Assembly (NCBI RefSeq): GCF_020400585.1
Contig: NZ_JAINVF010000004.1
Location: 186,001-250,000, forward strand
From: Streptomyces sp. NK08204
Lineage (GTDB): Bacteria > Actinomycetota > Actinomycetes > Streptomycetales > Streptomycetaceae
Direction of reading: 5' to 3'
Length of the DNA stretch: 64,000 nt
Shown: positions 53,149 through 61,423 of the stretch, in pieces
How the letters are laid out: each line of letters opens with the position of its first letter
How positions within the stretch are numbered: the stretch's first letter is position 1
Translations under genes and position numbers: made by a program
The notes under the pieces: model-generated
The model's database searches: none
Told to the model about the DNA's origin: nothing
What the model saw: only the letters and a program-made list of their open reading frames with translations

Positions 53149-53676
53149 ATGGCCGGTCACGAATTCTTCGACCCCGCGGACCGCAAGCGGCCGGTCGCCG
53201 ATCCCACGGCGGCGCAGCCCCTGTCGGCGGAAGAGTCACGCCCTCCCTGCGATCCCGCCTTCCGGCACGGTGTCGTCGTCGGCTTCGACGGGTCCACCTC
53301 CAGTGAACGCGCCCTCGCCTACGCCATCGGCATGGCCCACCGCTCCGGCTCGGGCCTGATCATCGTCCATGTGGCCAACCGGCTGCCCACCACCGTGTGG
53401 GCGGGCTGTGAGCCGCCCGTGTTCGTGGACGTCCCGGACCACCGCACCGAGGTGCTCGGCCTCGAGCTCGCCTGCGCGGACTACCTCGCCGAGGTGCCCT
53501 GGATCCTGGTCGAGCGCGGCGGCGACATCTGCCACGAGCTGGAAGAGGTCGGCAAGGAGTACGAGGCCGACGCGATCGTCGTCGGGTCCACGCACGGGGT
53601 CGTCGGACGCATCTTCGGCTCCGTCGCCGGGCGGCTCGCCAAGCGGGCGCAGCGGCCCGTGATCGTCATTCCCTGA
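53149..53676 (+). CDS. Universal stress protein (UspA family)
   Basis: 175 residues. About 35 variable N-terminal residues lead to one Usp domain: GVVVGFDGSTSSERALAYAIGMAHRSGSGLIIVHV at the start and the ATP-binding signature VVGSTHGVVGRIFGSVAGRLAKRAQRPVIVIP at the end (G-2x-G-9x-G-S/T type). The ATP-binding form often responds to hypoxia or stationary phase in actinobacteria. The start is uncertain: no clear Shine-Dalgarno precedes ATG 53149, and in-frame upstream codons exist. It faces away from adpA. Confidence 0.85.
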   Translation: MAGHEFFDPADRKRPVADPTAAQPLSAEESRPPCDPAFRHGVVVGFDGSTSSERALAYAIGMAHRSGSGLIIVHVANRLPTTVWAGCEPPVFVDVPDHRTEVLGLELACADYLAEVPWILVERGGDICHELEEVGKEYEADAIVVGSTHGVVGRIFGSVAGRLAKRAQRPVIVIP

Positions 53677-53813
53677 TCACCGGGCTTCCTGACTGCCCGA
53701 CCCCCAACTCCCTTTGTACAGCGTGAAACTACTCGCGCGTAGAGGTGTTTGTGCCTTTGTGAAGGGCATATACCGGTCACCCCGCAACAGCACCTGCATG
53801 AAGGGAGCCCGCC

Positions 53814-54374
53814 GTGGACAACGAAGTCTTCGCGGGAAGCGGAAACACCACCGTGGTCGGCCGACTCGCCCTGGGGATAACCCTGTTGGCGTTCGGGCTC
53901 GGCACCACCGGTGTGATCGACGGCGTGGCGGCGTCCGATGCCACGTCACTGGCGCACTACGTGGGCGGAGTCGCCCTGTTCCTGGTCGGCCTGCTGGCCT
54001 TCCGTGGCGGTGACGGCGCCTCGGGCACGGCCTTCGCGGCTCTCGGCGCCCTGTGGTTCACCTGGGCCGTCGCGGCCCACTCCTCGGCCCACGCCGCCGG
54101 GCTCTTCCTGTTGCTGTTCGCCCTCGTGGCGCTCACGTTGACCCTCGCGGGCGGGGACAGCCTGGGGCAGCTGATGCACGGGCTGCTGTGCCTGGCGATG
54201 CTGGTCCTGGGCGTCGCCGCCTTCGCCGACAGCTCCGCGCTGACCAAGGCCGGGGGCTGGGCGGCCGTCGCCTCCGGGGCGGTGGCCTGGTACGCGGCGA
54301 CGGCCGCGCTGGCCCACTGGCCGACGGTTCTGCCGAGGCGTGCCGCCGGCCGGGGGGTGACGGCCACCGGCTGA
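53814..54374 (+). CDS. GPR1/FUN34/YaaH-family (acetate/succinate) transporter
   Basis: 186 residues with six hydrophobic helices: RLALGITLLAFGLGTTGVI, SLAHYVGGVALFLVGLLAFRGG, GTAFAALGALWFTWAVAAHS, AGLFLLLFALVALTLTLAGG, GLLCLAMLVLGVAAFADS and AAVASGAVAWYAATAALAHW. This is the SatP/AceTr layout for acetate-proton transport. GTG start with AGGGAG 6 nt upstream. It ends at a strong terminator convergent with glmS. Confidence 0.87.
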   Translation: MDNEVFAGSGNTTVVGRLALGITLLAFGLGTTGVIDGVAASDATSLAHYVGGVALFLVGLLAFRGGDGASGTAFAALGALWFTWAVAAHSSAHAAGLFLLLFALVALTLTLAGGDSLGQLMHGLLCLAMLVLGVAAFADSSALTKAGGWAAVASGAVAWYAATAALAHWPTVLPRRAAGRGVTATG

Positions 54375-54390
54375 TATGCGGCGGCACCGA

Positions 54391-54428
54391 AGGACCCCCG
54401 CGTGCTGGGTGGCACACGCGGGGGTCCT
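54391..54428. terminator. Bidirectional terminator, YaaH / glmS
   Basis: AGGACCCCCGCGTG and CACGCGGGGGTCCT form a perfect 14-bp stem with a 10-nt loop between convergent genes. Confidence 0.9.
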
Positions 54429-54449
54429 CTTCTCACGTCTGAGGTTTTC

Positions 54450-56267
54450 TCACTCCACCGTCACGGACTTGGCGAGGTTCCTCGGCTTGTCGATGTCCCT
54501 GCCCAGGGCCTTCGCCGTGTGGTACGCCAGGAGCTGGAGGGGGATGCCCATCAGGATCGGGTCCAGTTCGTCCTCGTTCTTGGGAACGACGATCGTCTGG
54601 TCGGCCTTCTCCTGGTGCTGGTGGGCCACCGCGAGGATCTTGCCGCTGCGGGCCTTGATCTCCTCCAGGGCGGCGCGGTTCTTCTCCAGCAGGTCGTCGT
54701 CGGGGACGATCGCCACCGTCGGCAGGGCGGGCTCGATGAGGGCCAGCGGGCCGTGCTTCAGCTCGGAGGCGGGGTAGGCCTCGGCATGGATGTAGGAGAC
54801 CTCCTTGAGCTTGAGGGAGGCCTCGCGGGCCACCGGGTAGCCCCGGACGCGGCCGATGAACAGCATCGAGCGGGCGTCGGCGTAGCTCTCGGCCAGCTCC
54901 CGGACCGCTTCCTCCTGCTTGAGGATCTCGGTGATCTGCTCCGGCAGCCTGCGCAGGCCCTCGATGATCCGCTTCCCGTCGCGCACGGAGAGGTCGCGGG
55001 TGCGGCCGAGGTGCAGCGCGAGGAGGGCGAAGGCGACCGTGGTGTTGGTGAAGCACTTGGTGGAGACCACGCAGACCTCGGGACCGGCGTGCACGTAGAT
55101 GCCGCCGTCCGCCTCGCGGGCGATCGCCGAGCCCACCACGTTGACCACGCCGAGGACGCGGGCGCCCTTGCGCTTGAGCTCCTGCACGGCGGCGAGGACG
55201 TCGTACGTCTCACCGGACTGGGAGACGGCGACATACAGCGTGTCGGGGTCCACGACCGCGTTGCGGTAGCGGAACTCGGAGGCCGGCTCCGCGTCGGCGG
55301 GGATGCGGGCCAGCTCCTCGATCATCTGGGCGCCGATCATGCCCGCGTGGTACGAGGTGCCGCAGCCGAGGATCTTCACCCGGCGGATCCGGCGCGCCTC
55401 GCGGGCGTCCAGGTTGAGGCCGCCGAGGCGCACGGTGGAGAAGCGCTCGTCGATGCGCCCGCGCAGCACGCGGTCCACGGCGTCCGCCTGCTCGTGGATC
55501 TCCTTGTGCATGTAGGTGTCGTGGCCGCCCATGTCGTACGACTCCGCCTCCCACTCCACGGTGGTGGGCTCGGCGGTGGTGCGGGTGCCCTCGGTGGTGT
55601 AGGTGCGGAAGTCGTCGGCCTTCAGCGTCGCCATCTCGCCGTCGTCCAGCGTCACTATCTGGCGCGTGTGGGCGACCAGCGCGGCCACGTCGGAGGCGAC
55701 GAACATCTCCTTCTCGCCGATGCCCAGGACCACCGGGGAGCCGTTGCGGGCCACCACGATCCGGTCGGGGAAGTCGGCGTGCATGACCGCGATGCCGTAC
55801 GTGCCCTCCACCACGCGCAGCGTCTCGCGGACCTTGTCCTCGAGCTTCTCGGCCTGCGAGTGGGCGATCAGGTGGGTGAGGACCTCGGTGTCGGTCTCGG
55901 AGAGGAACTCGACGCCGTCCGCCTCCAGCTTGCGGCGCAGGTCGGAGGCGTTGTCGATGATGCCGTTGTGCACGACGGCGACCTTGTTGTCGGCCGACAT
56001 GTGCGGGTGGGCGTTGACGTCGGAGGGGGCGCCGTGGGTGGCCCAGCGGGTGTGCGCGATGCCGGTGGTGCCCTTGAAGCGGGCGGGGACCTTGGCCTCC
56101 AGGTCACGCACCCGGCCCTTGGCCTTGACCATCTTCAGGCCGGTCGTCTTCGGCGAGGTGACGACGATGCCCGCGGAGTCGTAGCCGCGGTACTCCAGGC
56201 GCTGCAGACCCTCCAGGAGCAGCGGCGCCACGTCACGCTTCCCGATGTATCCGACAATTCCGCACAT
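54450..56267 (-). CDS. glmS: Glutamine--fructose-6-phosphate aminotransferase (isomerising)
   Basis: 605 residues, full length. It begins MCGIVGYIGKRDVAPLLLEGLQRLEYRGYDSAGI with nucleophile Cys2 of the glutaminase domain. Two SIS isomerase domains follow (CGTSYHAGMIG; SQSGETYDVLAA; GRVRGYPVAREASLKLKEVSYIHAEAYPASELKHGPLALIE), and it ends KSVTVE. It makes glucosamine-6-phosphate, first step of UDP-GlcNAc synthesis and the ligand of DasR. GAGGA lies 10 nt before the ATG. The 85-residue gene ends 13 bp upstream, so the two are co-transcribed. It may be the second glmS paralogue of S. coelicolor synteny. Confidence 0.96.
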   Translation of the reverse strand: MCGIVGYIGKRDVAPLLLEGLQRLEYRGYDSAGIVVTSPKTTGLKMVKAKGRVRDLEAKVPARFKGTTGIAHTRWATHGAPSDVNAHPHMSADNKVAVVHNGIIDNASDLRRKLEADGVEFLSETDTEVLTHLIAHSQAEKLEDKVRETLRVVEGTYGIAVMHADFPDRIVVARNGSPVVLGIGEKEMFVASDVAALVAHTRQIVTLDDGEMATLKADDFRTYTTEGTRTTAEPTTVEWEAESYDMGGHDTYMHKEIHEQADAVDRVLRGRIDERFSTVRLGGLNLDAREARRIRRVKILGCGTSYHAGMIGAQMIEELARIPADAEPASEFRYRNAVVDPDTLYVAVSQSGETYDVLAAVQELKRKGARVLGVVNVVGSAIAREADGGIYVHAGPEVCVVSTKCFTNTTVAFALLALHLGRTRDLSVRDGKRIIEGLRRLPEQITEILKQEEAVRELAESYADARSMLFIGRVRGYPVAREASLKLKEVSYIHAEAYPASELKHGPLALIEPALPTVAIVPDDDLLEKNRAALEEIKARSGKILAVAHQHQEKADQTIVVPKNEDELDPILMGIPLQLLAYHTAKALGRDIDKPRNLAKSVTVE

Positions 56268-56280
56268 ATATGGATATTCC

Positions 56281-56538
56281 TCAGCCGTAGACCATGCGGC
56301 GCAGCTGCCTGAGCGTCAGCTCCGGCGGTGCGACCGCCCGGTGTTTCAGATCCGCCTCGATCCGTTCGAAGATCTCCGCGTTCTGCAGGCCCTGGGCCTG
56401 CAGTTCGCGGTGGCGGCGACGGACGAACTCCTGGATCGTCTCGTCGAAGTACGCGAGCACGTCCTGGATCACCCGCAGAGCCTCGCCCCGGCTAAGGGGC
56501 GTGGACTGCGCCAGATGATCAACAAGTTCGTCGTGCAC
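56281..56538 (-). CDS. Small conserved protein upstream of glmS
   Basis: 85 residues from a GTG start. It is predicted all-helical (SRGEALRVIQDVLAYFDETIQEFVRRRHRELQAQGLQNAEIFERIEADLKHRAVAPPELTLRQLRRMVYG). It ends 13 bp before glmS on the same strand, and a DasR box lies about 170 bp upstream on the far side of the divergent spacer. The family is not one I can name. Its tight linkage to glmS suggests a link to amino-sugar metabolism, but that is inference. Confidence 0.75.
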   Translation of the reverse strand: MHDELVDHLAQSTPLSRGEALRVIQDVLAYFDETIQEFVRRRHRELQAQGLQNAEIFERIEADLKHRAVAPPELTLRQLRRMVYG

Positions 56539-56705
56539 CCGGTAGATCCTGGGCTACGGGAGCGAGTTTCGCAAGAATCCTGCCCGATTCCGGGCAGCCG
56601 CCCGTGCGGCCTTGCCCGGGAGTCCATGCCGATCCGGCCCAACAGGGCCTCCCCGTCTGCCGGATGAGGTCCTCGGGCATGGATTGTTTCCCTGTGCTGC
56701 GGGAG

Positions 56706-56721
56706 AGTGGTCTCTACCACA
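56706..56721. promoter_or_regulatory. DasR-responsive element before the GH20 gene
   Basis: AGTGGTCTCTACCACA matches 13 of 16 positions of the DasR consensus AGTGGTCTAGACCACT and ends 16 bp before the GTG start, where bound DasR would block transcription or translation start. It may also influence the divergent 85-aa/glmS genes. Confidence 0.88.
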
Positions 56722-56737
56722 TCTGAAGGGAGCGCAT

Positions 56738-58339
56738 GTGAGGCGGAACCACGGCACGACTCCCCGAACGCCCCGCATCCTCGGATCACTGCTGTTCCTC
56801 GCGGCGACCGGCGTGTTCACCCTCGCCGCCGGAGCCGCCCCGCGCCCCGCCTCCGCGACCCCTCTGGACCAGGTGATCCCGGCGCCCGCCTCGGTCACCC
56901 CCGGCGGACCTGCGTACCGCATCACCAGGACCACCGGCGTCCACGTCGACGACTCCCCGGAGGTGCGCGCGATCGGCGAATACCTCACCGGCATCCTGCG
57001 GCCCTCCACCGGCTACCCGCTGCCCCTCACCGGCCAGGGCGCGAGCGGCATCCAACTCCACCTCACCCACGGCGGCTACGGCGCCGAGGGCTACCGGATG
57101 CTCAGCACGGCCACGGGTGTCAGGCTCACCGCCGGCACGCCGGCCGGCCTCTTCCGCGGTGTCCAGACCCTGCGCCAGCTGCTCCCGGCCCGCGTCGAGA
57201 GGAAGACCGTCCAGAGCGGCCCCTGGCGCGTCGCGGGCGGCATCATCGTCGACCGCCCCCGCTACGCCTACCGGGGTGCCATGCTCGACGTCTCCCGGCA
57301 CTTCTTCACGGTCGCCCAGGTCAAGCGCTACATCGACCAGTTGGCCCTCTACAAGATCAACAAGCTGCACCTGCACCTCAGCGACGACCAGGGCTGGCGC
57401 ATCGCGATCGACTCTTGGCCGCGCCTGGCCACCTACGGCGGCTCCACCGAGGTCGGCGGCGGCCCGGGCGGCCACTACACCAAGGCCGACTACCAGGAGA
57501 TCGTCCGCTACGCCGCCTCCCGCTATCTGGAGGTCGTCCCCGAGCTGGACATGCCCGGCCACACCGAAGCGGCGCTCGCCTCCTACGCGGACCTGAACTG
57601 CGACGGCGTCGCGCCCCCTCTCTACACCGGCACCCGGGTCGGCTTCAGCTCGCTGTGCGTGCCCAAGCAGGTCACGTACGACTTCGTGGACGACGTGGTC
57701 AGGGAGCTGGCCGCGATCACCCCCGGACGCTATCTGCACATCGGCGGCGACGAGGCGCACTCCACCAGCCACACCGACTACGTGACGTTCATGGACCGGG
57801 TGCAGCCGATCGTCGCCAGGTACGGCAAGACGGTGATCGGCTGGCACCAGCTGACCGGCGCCCGCCCGGCCGAGGGCGCCCTCGCCCAGTACTGGGGCCT
57901 GGACAGCACCGCGGCGGCGGAGAAGGCCCAGGTGGCCAGGGCCGCCCAGAACGGCACCGGGCTGATCCTGTCCCCGGCCGACCGGATCTACCTGGACATG
58001 AAGTACACCAGCAGCACCGGGCTGGGCCTGGACTGGGCCGGCCTGGTCGAGGTGGAACGGTCCTACGACTGGAACCCCGGCGCCTATCTGCCGGGCGCGC
58101 CGGCGTCCGCCGTCAGGGGCGTCGAGGCGCCGCTGTGGTCCGAGACCGTCACCACGTCCGCCGACATCGAGTACATGGCCTTCCCGCGGCTGCCCGGAGC
58201 CGCCGAGCTGGGCTGGTCCCCGGCGGCCACGCACGACTGGAACACCTACAAGGTGCGCCTCGCCGGCCAGGGCCCGCGCTGGGACGCGCTCGGGATCACG
58301 TACTACCACTCGCCGCAGGTGCCGTGGCCGTCGCACTGA
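56738..58339 (+). CDS. Secreted GH20 beta-N-acetylhexosaminidase
   Basis: 533 residues. A signal peptide (about 1-40, ILGSLLFLAATGVFTLAAGAAPRPASA) is followed by the GH20b beta-sandwich and the catalytic barrel. The Asp-Glu pair of the substrate-assisted mechanism is in HIGGDEAHSTSH, with LHLHLSDDQGWRIAID and VPELDMPGHTEAALASY as other signatures. It releases GlcNAc from chitobiose and longer chito-oligosaccharides outside the cell. The GTG has AGGGAG 5 nt upstream; the preceding ATGTGA is not a start. A strong DasR box overlaps the leader, fitting repression until amino sugars are present. Confidence 0.95.
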   Translation: MRRNHGTTPRTPRILGSLLFLAATGVFTLAAGAAPRPASATPLDQVIPAPASVTPGGPAYRITRTTGVHVDDSPEVRAIGEYLTGILRPSTGYPLPLTGQGASGIQLHLTHGGYGAEGYRMLSTATGVRLTAGTPAGLFRGVQTLRQLLPARVERKTVQSGPWRVAGGIIVDRPRYAYRGAMLDVSRHFFTVAQVKRYIDQLALYKINKLHLHLSDDQGWRIAIDSWPRLATYGGSTEVGGGPGGHYTKADYQEIVRYAASRYLEVVPELDMPGHTEAALASYADLNCDGVAPPLYTGTRVGFSSLCVPKQVTYDFVDDVVRELAAITPGRYLHIGGDEAHSTSHTDYVTFMDRVQPIVARYGKTVIGWHQLTGARPAEGALAQYWGLDSTAAAEKAQVARAAQNGTGLILSPADRIYLDMKYTSSTGLGLDWAGLVEVERSYDWNPGAYLPGAPASAVRGVEAPLWSETVTTSADIEYMAFPRLPGAAELGWSPAATHDWNTYKVRLAGQGPRWDALGITYYHSPQVPWPSH

Positions 58340-58369
58340 CGCAGGACCGAAGCGCTGACCCCCCGTCGG

Positions 58370-59212
58370 TCATCCCGCCTCGCGGAGCTCCTCCTCCGTC
58401 ATCCCCTGCCGCCAGTAGCCGGCGAAGGTGACCCGCCGGCGGTCGACCCCGCACTCGCCGACGAAGTACCGGCGCAACGCCTTGACCCGCCCGGACTCGC
58501 CCGCGATCCACACGTACGGCCGCTCGCCCGCGGGCGGTTCGGCCGCTCGCACGGCGTCGACGGCCGTGGGAGCGCCGTCGTGCCGTACGAGCCAGGTGAT
58601 CTCCGCGTCCGCCTCGGTGGCCACGTCCTGGATGTCACGGGCGTGCGGCACCTCCAGCCACGCGCGGACGCGCAGGCCGGCCGGGAGGGACTCCAGGATC
58701 GCGCCGGCGGCGGGGACGGCGGTCTCGTCGCCCCACAGCACTACGAGGCCGGCGTCCCCGGGCGGGCGGAAGCGGATGGCGCGGTTGTCGGCGACGGCCG
58801 GGCCGAGCAGCAGCACGTGGTCGCCGGGGGTGGCCCGGGAGGCCCACCGGGAGGCGGGTCCGGCGGGGACACGGGCACCGGGCCCGACGCCGTGCAGGAC
58901 GAAGTCGATGTCGATCTCGTCGGGGGCGCGGCGCAGGGCGCGCAGCGTGTACGAACGCATCACCGCCCGGACATCGTCCGGGAGTTCACGCCAGCCCTGC
59001 CACCAGCCGTCGCCCAGCTCGAGCGGCACGACGGGTTCGGTCTGCCCCGGGTGCGGCAGGAAGAGCGAGAGGGACTGGTCACGTCCGTCCGAGCGGAGGG
59101 CGTGCAGGCCGGCACCGGTGAAAGTGATGCGGACCAGAGACGGGCCGAGCCGGCTCGTCCGTACGACCTGAAGGGAGAAGAAACGGAACGGGGCGGCCAC
59201 GGCCGTCGTCAT
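58370..59212 (-). CDS. Siderophore-interacting FAD reductase (DesF-like)
   Basis: 280 residues. The FAD-binding_9 barrel (LVRITFTGAGLHALRSDGRDQSLSLFLP; the FAD motif MRSYTLRALRRAPDEIDIDFVLHG; GDHVLLLGP) is followed by the SIP NAD(P)H domain (VVLWGDETAVPAAGAILESLP; RPYVWIAGESGRVKALRRYFV). It reduces ferric siderophores inside the cell to release iron. It is 43 bp downstream of the siderophore-binding lipoprotein and shares its iron box. In S. coelicolor the equivalent desF is next to desABCD; here the hexosaminidase gene follows instead. Confidence 0.93.
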   Translation of the reverse strand: MTTAVAAPFRFFSLQVVRTSRLGPSLVRITFTGAGLHALRSDGRDQSLSLFLPHPGQTEPVVPLELGDGWWQGWRELPDDVRAVMRSYTLRALRRAPDEIDIDFVLHGVGPGARVPAGPASRWASRATPGDHVLLLGPAVADNRAIRFRPPGDAGLVVLWGDETAVPAAGAILESLPAGLRVRAWLEVPHARDIQDVATEADAEITWLVRHDGAPTAVDAVRAAEPPAGERPYVWIAGESGRVKALRRYFVGECGVDRRRVTFAGYWRQGMTEEELREAG

Positions 59213-59255
59213 GTGCGCTCCTGATGAGGGTGCGGCGCGGGAATCCGAGGGAGGG

Positions 59256-60308
59256 TCAGCTGACCTTCCTGGCCTTCTCGATGGCCTCGGCCAGGCTGGT
59301 CAGCAGCGGTACGCACTTGTCGTACGACAGGATCGGCTCGGGGGAGCGGGCGATGACCTGGCCCGCCCTGACCGCGGGGAGTTTCTTCCAGGTGGCCCTG
59401 GTGATGTCGGCGGGCTGGAGGGTCGAGGAGCGGTCGTCCATCATGATGATGTCGGCCGGGTATCTGTCGGCGTTCTCCCAGCTCAGCGACTCGTACCAGC
59501 CGCCGTTCGGCCTCTTGGCGCTCTCCGGGGGCTCCACGAAGGTCACGCCGAGGGCCTTGAAGTACTCCAGGTCGACGGAGAGGTGGGTGCCGGAGACGTA
59601 GAAGAGCTGGTCGCTCGCGGAGCCGGCCATGACCTTGATGCCGGGATTGGCCCTGGCGGCGGCACGCAGCCGGGCCGCCGCGTCCTCGAACCGCTTCTTC
59701 GCGTCCGTCACCCTGGCGGCCTTCATGTCGGCGCCGAGCGACCGGGCCAGCTCCCACATGCGCTGCAGCGGCCGGGTGAGCTGACGGTCGTAGACGGAGA
59801 TGCCGACGCCGGGCGCGAGGCGGCCGATCTGCTTCTTCGACTCCTCGGGGACGTACCAGAGGCTGCCGGCGTGGTCGAACATCGTCGTGATGAGCACGTC
59901 GGGCGCGAGGGCCGCGTACTTCTCGATGTTGAACTGGCCCCAGGCGTTGCCGAGGACCGTCACCTTGCTGACGTCCATGTCACCGGCCTGGACGTCGGGT
60001 CTGCCGCCGGTGGTCGTGGTCGGGCCGAAGACGCCCTTGACCTGGATGCCGTAGTCGTAGAGCGCGGCGCCGACACCGGTGAAGGCGACGATGTTCGCCG
60101 GGACCCTGTCCGTCTTCACGGTCGTACCGCGGTCGTCCGTGAAGGACCAGGGCCCACGCCTCCCCGGCGCCGTCCTCCCGCCCCCGCCGGAGCTTTCGTC
60201 CTCCGCCCTGCCGTCGCCGCAGGCGGTGAGCGCGGCACCGAGTCCGAGGACGCCGCCCGCGGCGAGCAGTCCGCGGCGAGTGAGGTGGGTGGCACGGGCA
60301 TGGGGCAT
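59256..60308 (-). CDS. Iron-siderophore-binding lipoprotein (DesE-like)
   Basis: 350 residues. A twin-arginine-like signal (TRRGLLAAGG) ends in lipobox LTAC with Cys30. A Gly/Ser linker and a FepB/PeripBP_2 fold follow (VPANIVAFTGVGAALYDYGIQVKGVFGP; YAALAPDVLITTMFDHAG; RYPADIIMMDDRSS). It captures ferric hydroxamates such as ferrioxamine at the cell surface. ATG 60308 is chosen; a TTG at 60326 would add six residues. A perfect iron box lies about 55 bp upstream. No permease or ATPase genes adjoin. Confidence 0.92.
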   Translation of the reverse strand: MPHARATHLTRRGLLAAGGVLGLGAALTACGDGRAEDESSGGGGRTAPGRRGPWSFTDDRGTTVKTDRVPANIVAFTGVGAALYDYGIQVKGVFGPTTTTGGRPDVQAGDMDVSKVTVLGNAWGQFNIEKYAALAPDVLITTMFDHAGSLWYVPEESKKQIGRLAPGVGISVYDRQLTRPLQRMWELARSLGADMKAARVTDAKKRFEDAAARLRAAARANPGIKVMAGSASDQLFYVSGTHLSVDLEYFKALGVTFVEPPESAKRPNGGWYESLSWENADRYPADIIMMDDRSSTLQPADITRATWKKLPAVRAGQVIARSPEPILSYDKCVPLLTSLAEAIEKARKVS

Positions 60309-60360
60309 GGGTGCGACTGCTTTCAAACGGGGCGAAACGACCGCCGAACCAACTTCAACA

Positions 60361-60377
60361 TAGGTTAGCCTAACCTA
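60361..60377. promoter_or_regulatory. Iron box (DmdR1/IdeR site)
   Basis: TAGGTTAGCCTAACCTA is a perfect 8-1-8 palindrome matching the DtxR/IdeR/DmdR iron box, 52 bp before the siderophore-binding gene. Fe(II)-DmdR1 would repress the two uptake genes in iron-replete cells. Confidence 0.94.
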
Positions 60378-60494
60378 ACTTGGACGGGGGCTGGGTGTGC
60401 GAGTGATGGCCGTAATTGCCCTTTGCTCAGCGGGTTTCGGCCTGCTCAATGGTCTGCACGCGGCAGACAGGTCGCGTGTATACGGGGGGTGCCT

Positions 60495-61097
60495 GTGTCA
60501 ACAGACGGGTCCTTGGGGCCGATACCGCCTCGGCCGCCGCAGCCGCCGCCGCAGTCGCCGCCGCCGCAGTCGCCGCAGAAGTCGCCGCAGAAGTCGGGCG
60601 TCATGCTCTCGGTCGGCAAGCGGCTGCTGTGGGTGGGGGAGGCCGCCTATCCGCTGCACAACGTCACACGCGTGCATACGTTCGTCCTCAGACCCAGGCG
60701 CGCGGAGGCCGTCCTCGACTTCCTGAAATGGGGAGGGATCGCGGTCGTGGCGTTCGCCGCCCTGCGCGGCATGGGGAACGACTCCACGAGTGGCCTCGAG
60801 ATCGTCCCGTTCGCGGTGGTGGTCGTGTTCTTCGCACGGATGATGCAGGTCCTGACCGCGTCGGACGAGCACGTCCTCGCCGTCGAGACCGCCAGTGCCT
60901 CCACGGCCGTGGTGACGCTGGCCGACGCGGGCCGGCTGCGGCAGCTGGTCGACGACATCGTCCACGCCATCGAGCATCCGGACGCCGAGTTGCAGGTCCT
61001 TGTGCAGTCGGTCCACGTGAACCCGAAGAACTACCACTTCGGCGACGAGGTGAACATGTACGGCGGGCTCGGCAACCTGGGGCTGGTGAAGAAGTGA
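60495..61097 (+). CDS. DUF6232-like membrane protein with C-terminal YHFGDEVN motif
   Basis: 200 residues from a GTG with GGGGGG 5-6 nt upstream. It has a Pro/Gln/Ser-rich N-terminus (PPRPPQPPPQSPPPQSPQKSPQK), then a domain beginning VGKRLLWVGEAAYPLHNVTRVHTFVLRP, one or two hydrophobic helices (WGGIAVVAFAALRG; VPFAVVVVFFARMMQVL), a helical stretch, and the tail NPKNYHFGDEVNMYGGLGNLGLVKK. The layout resembles DUF6232 proteins. The tail motif recurs at the start of the next gene, which overlaps by 4 nt, so they likely act together. Function unknown. Confidence 0.75.
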   Translation: MSTDGSLGPIPPRPPQPPPQSPPPQSPQKSPQKSGVMLSVGKRLLWVGEAAYPLHNVTRVHTFVLRPRRAEAVLDFLKWGGIAVVAFAALRGMGNDSTSGLEIVPFAVVVVFFARMMQVLTASDEHVLAVETASASTAVVTLADAGRLRQLVDDIVHAIEHPDAELQVLVQSVHVNPKNYHFGDEVNMYGGLGNLGLVKK

Positions 61098-61423
61098 CCG
61101 CAGGAGACTCGTACCACTACGGCGACCAGGTGAACGTCCATGGTTCGCACAACATCGGCATGATCAAGTACCAGTCGGCCGATGCCCATCAGCAGATCGG
61201 GCAACTGGTCGATCTGGTCACGCGGTTGCGCGGGCAGGTGCCGGAGGCGGCCGTGCAGGTCATCGACGAGAACCTGCCCCTGCTCGCCGACGGCACGCGC
61301 ACCCCGCAGGACCGCTACCGTGCCCTGATCGCCCTGTCCACCATCGCCCAGACGGTCGGCGAGGTGGGGCGCCCGGTCACGGAAGCGGTCCGCAGGGTGC
61401 TGCAACTGCTGGGGTTCGGCTAG
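61094..61423 (+). CDS. Small protein with N-terminal YHYGDQVN motif, coupled to preceding gene
   Basis: 109 residues. GTG 61094 overlaps the preceding stop by 4 nt. The N-terminus SYHYGDQVNVHGSHNIGMIKYQ is a Gly/Asn-rich beta-prone motif closely matching the C-terminus of the preceding protein. The rest is helical (AHQQIGQLVDLVTRLRGQVPEAAVQVIDENLPLL...ALIALSTIAQTVGEVGRPVTEAVRRVLQLLG). No enzyme motif is visible. Paired motifs of this sort mediate homotypic, sometimes amyloid-like, contacts in bacterial signalling proteins, but that is speculative here. Its stop shares CTAG with acdH. Confidence 0.72.
   Translation: MTAGDSYHYGDQVNVHGSHNIGMIKYQSADAHQQIGQLVDLVTRLRGQVPEAAVQVIDENLPLLADGTRTPQDRYRALIALSTIAQTVGEVGRPVTEAVRRVLQLLGFG

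Noticed and set aside
54402..56312. A 636-codon rightward frame
   Set aside because: It is antisense to glmS, whose catalytic motifs are complete.
56786..58336. A 516-codon leftward frame
   Set aside because: It is antisense to the GH20 hexosaminidase and has no domain-like sequence.
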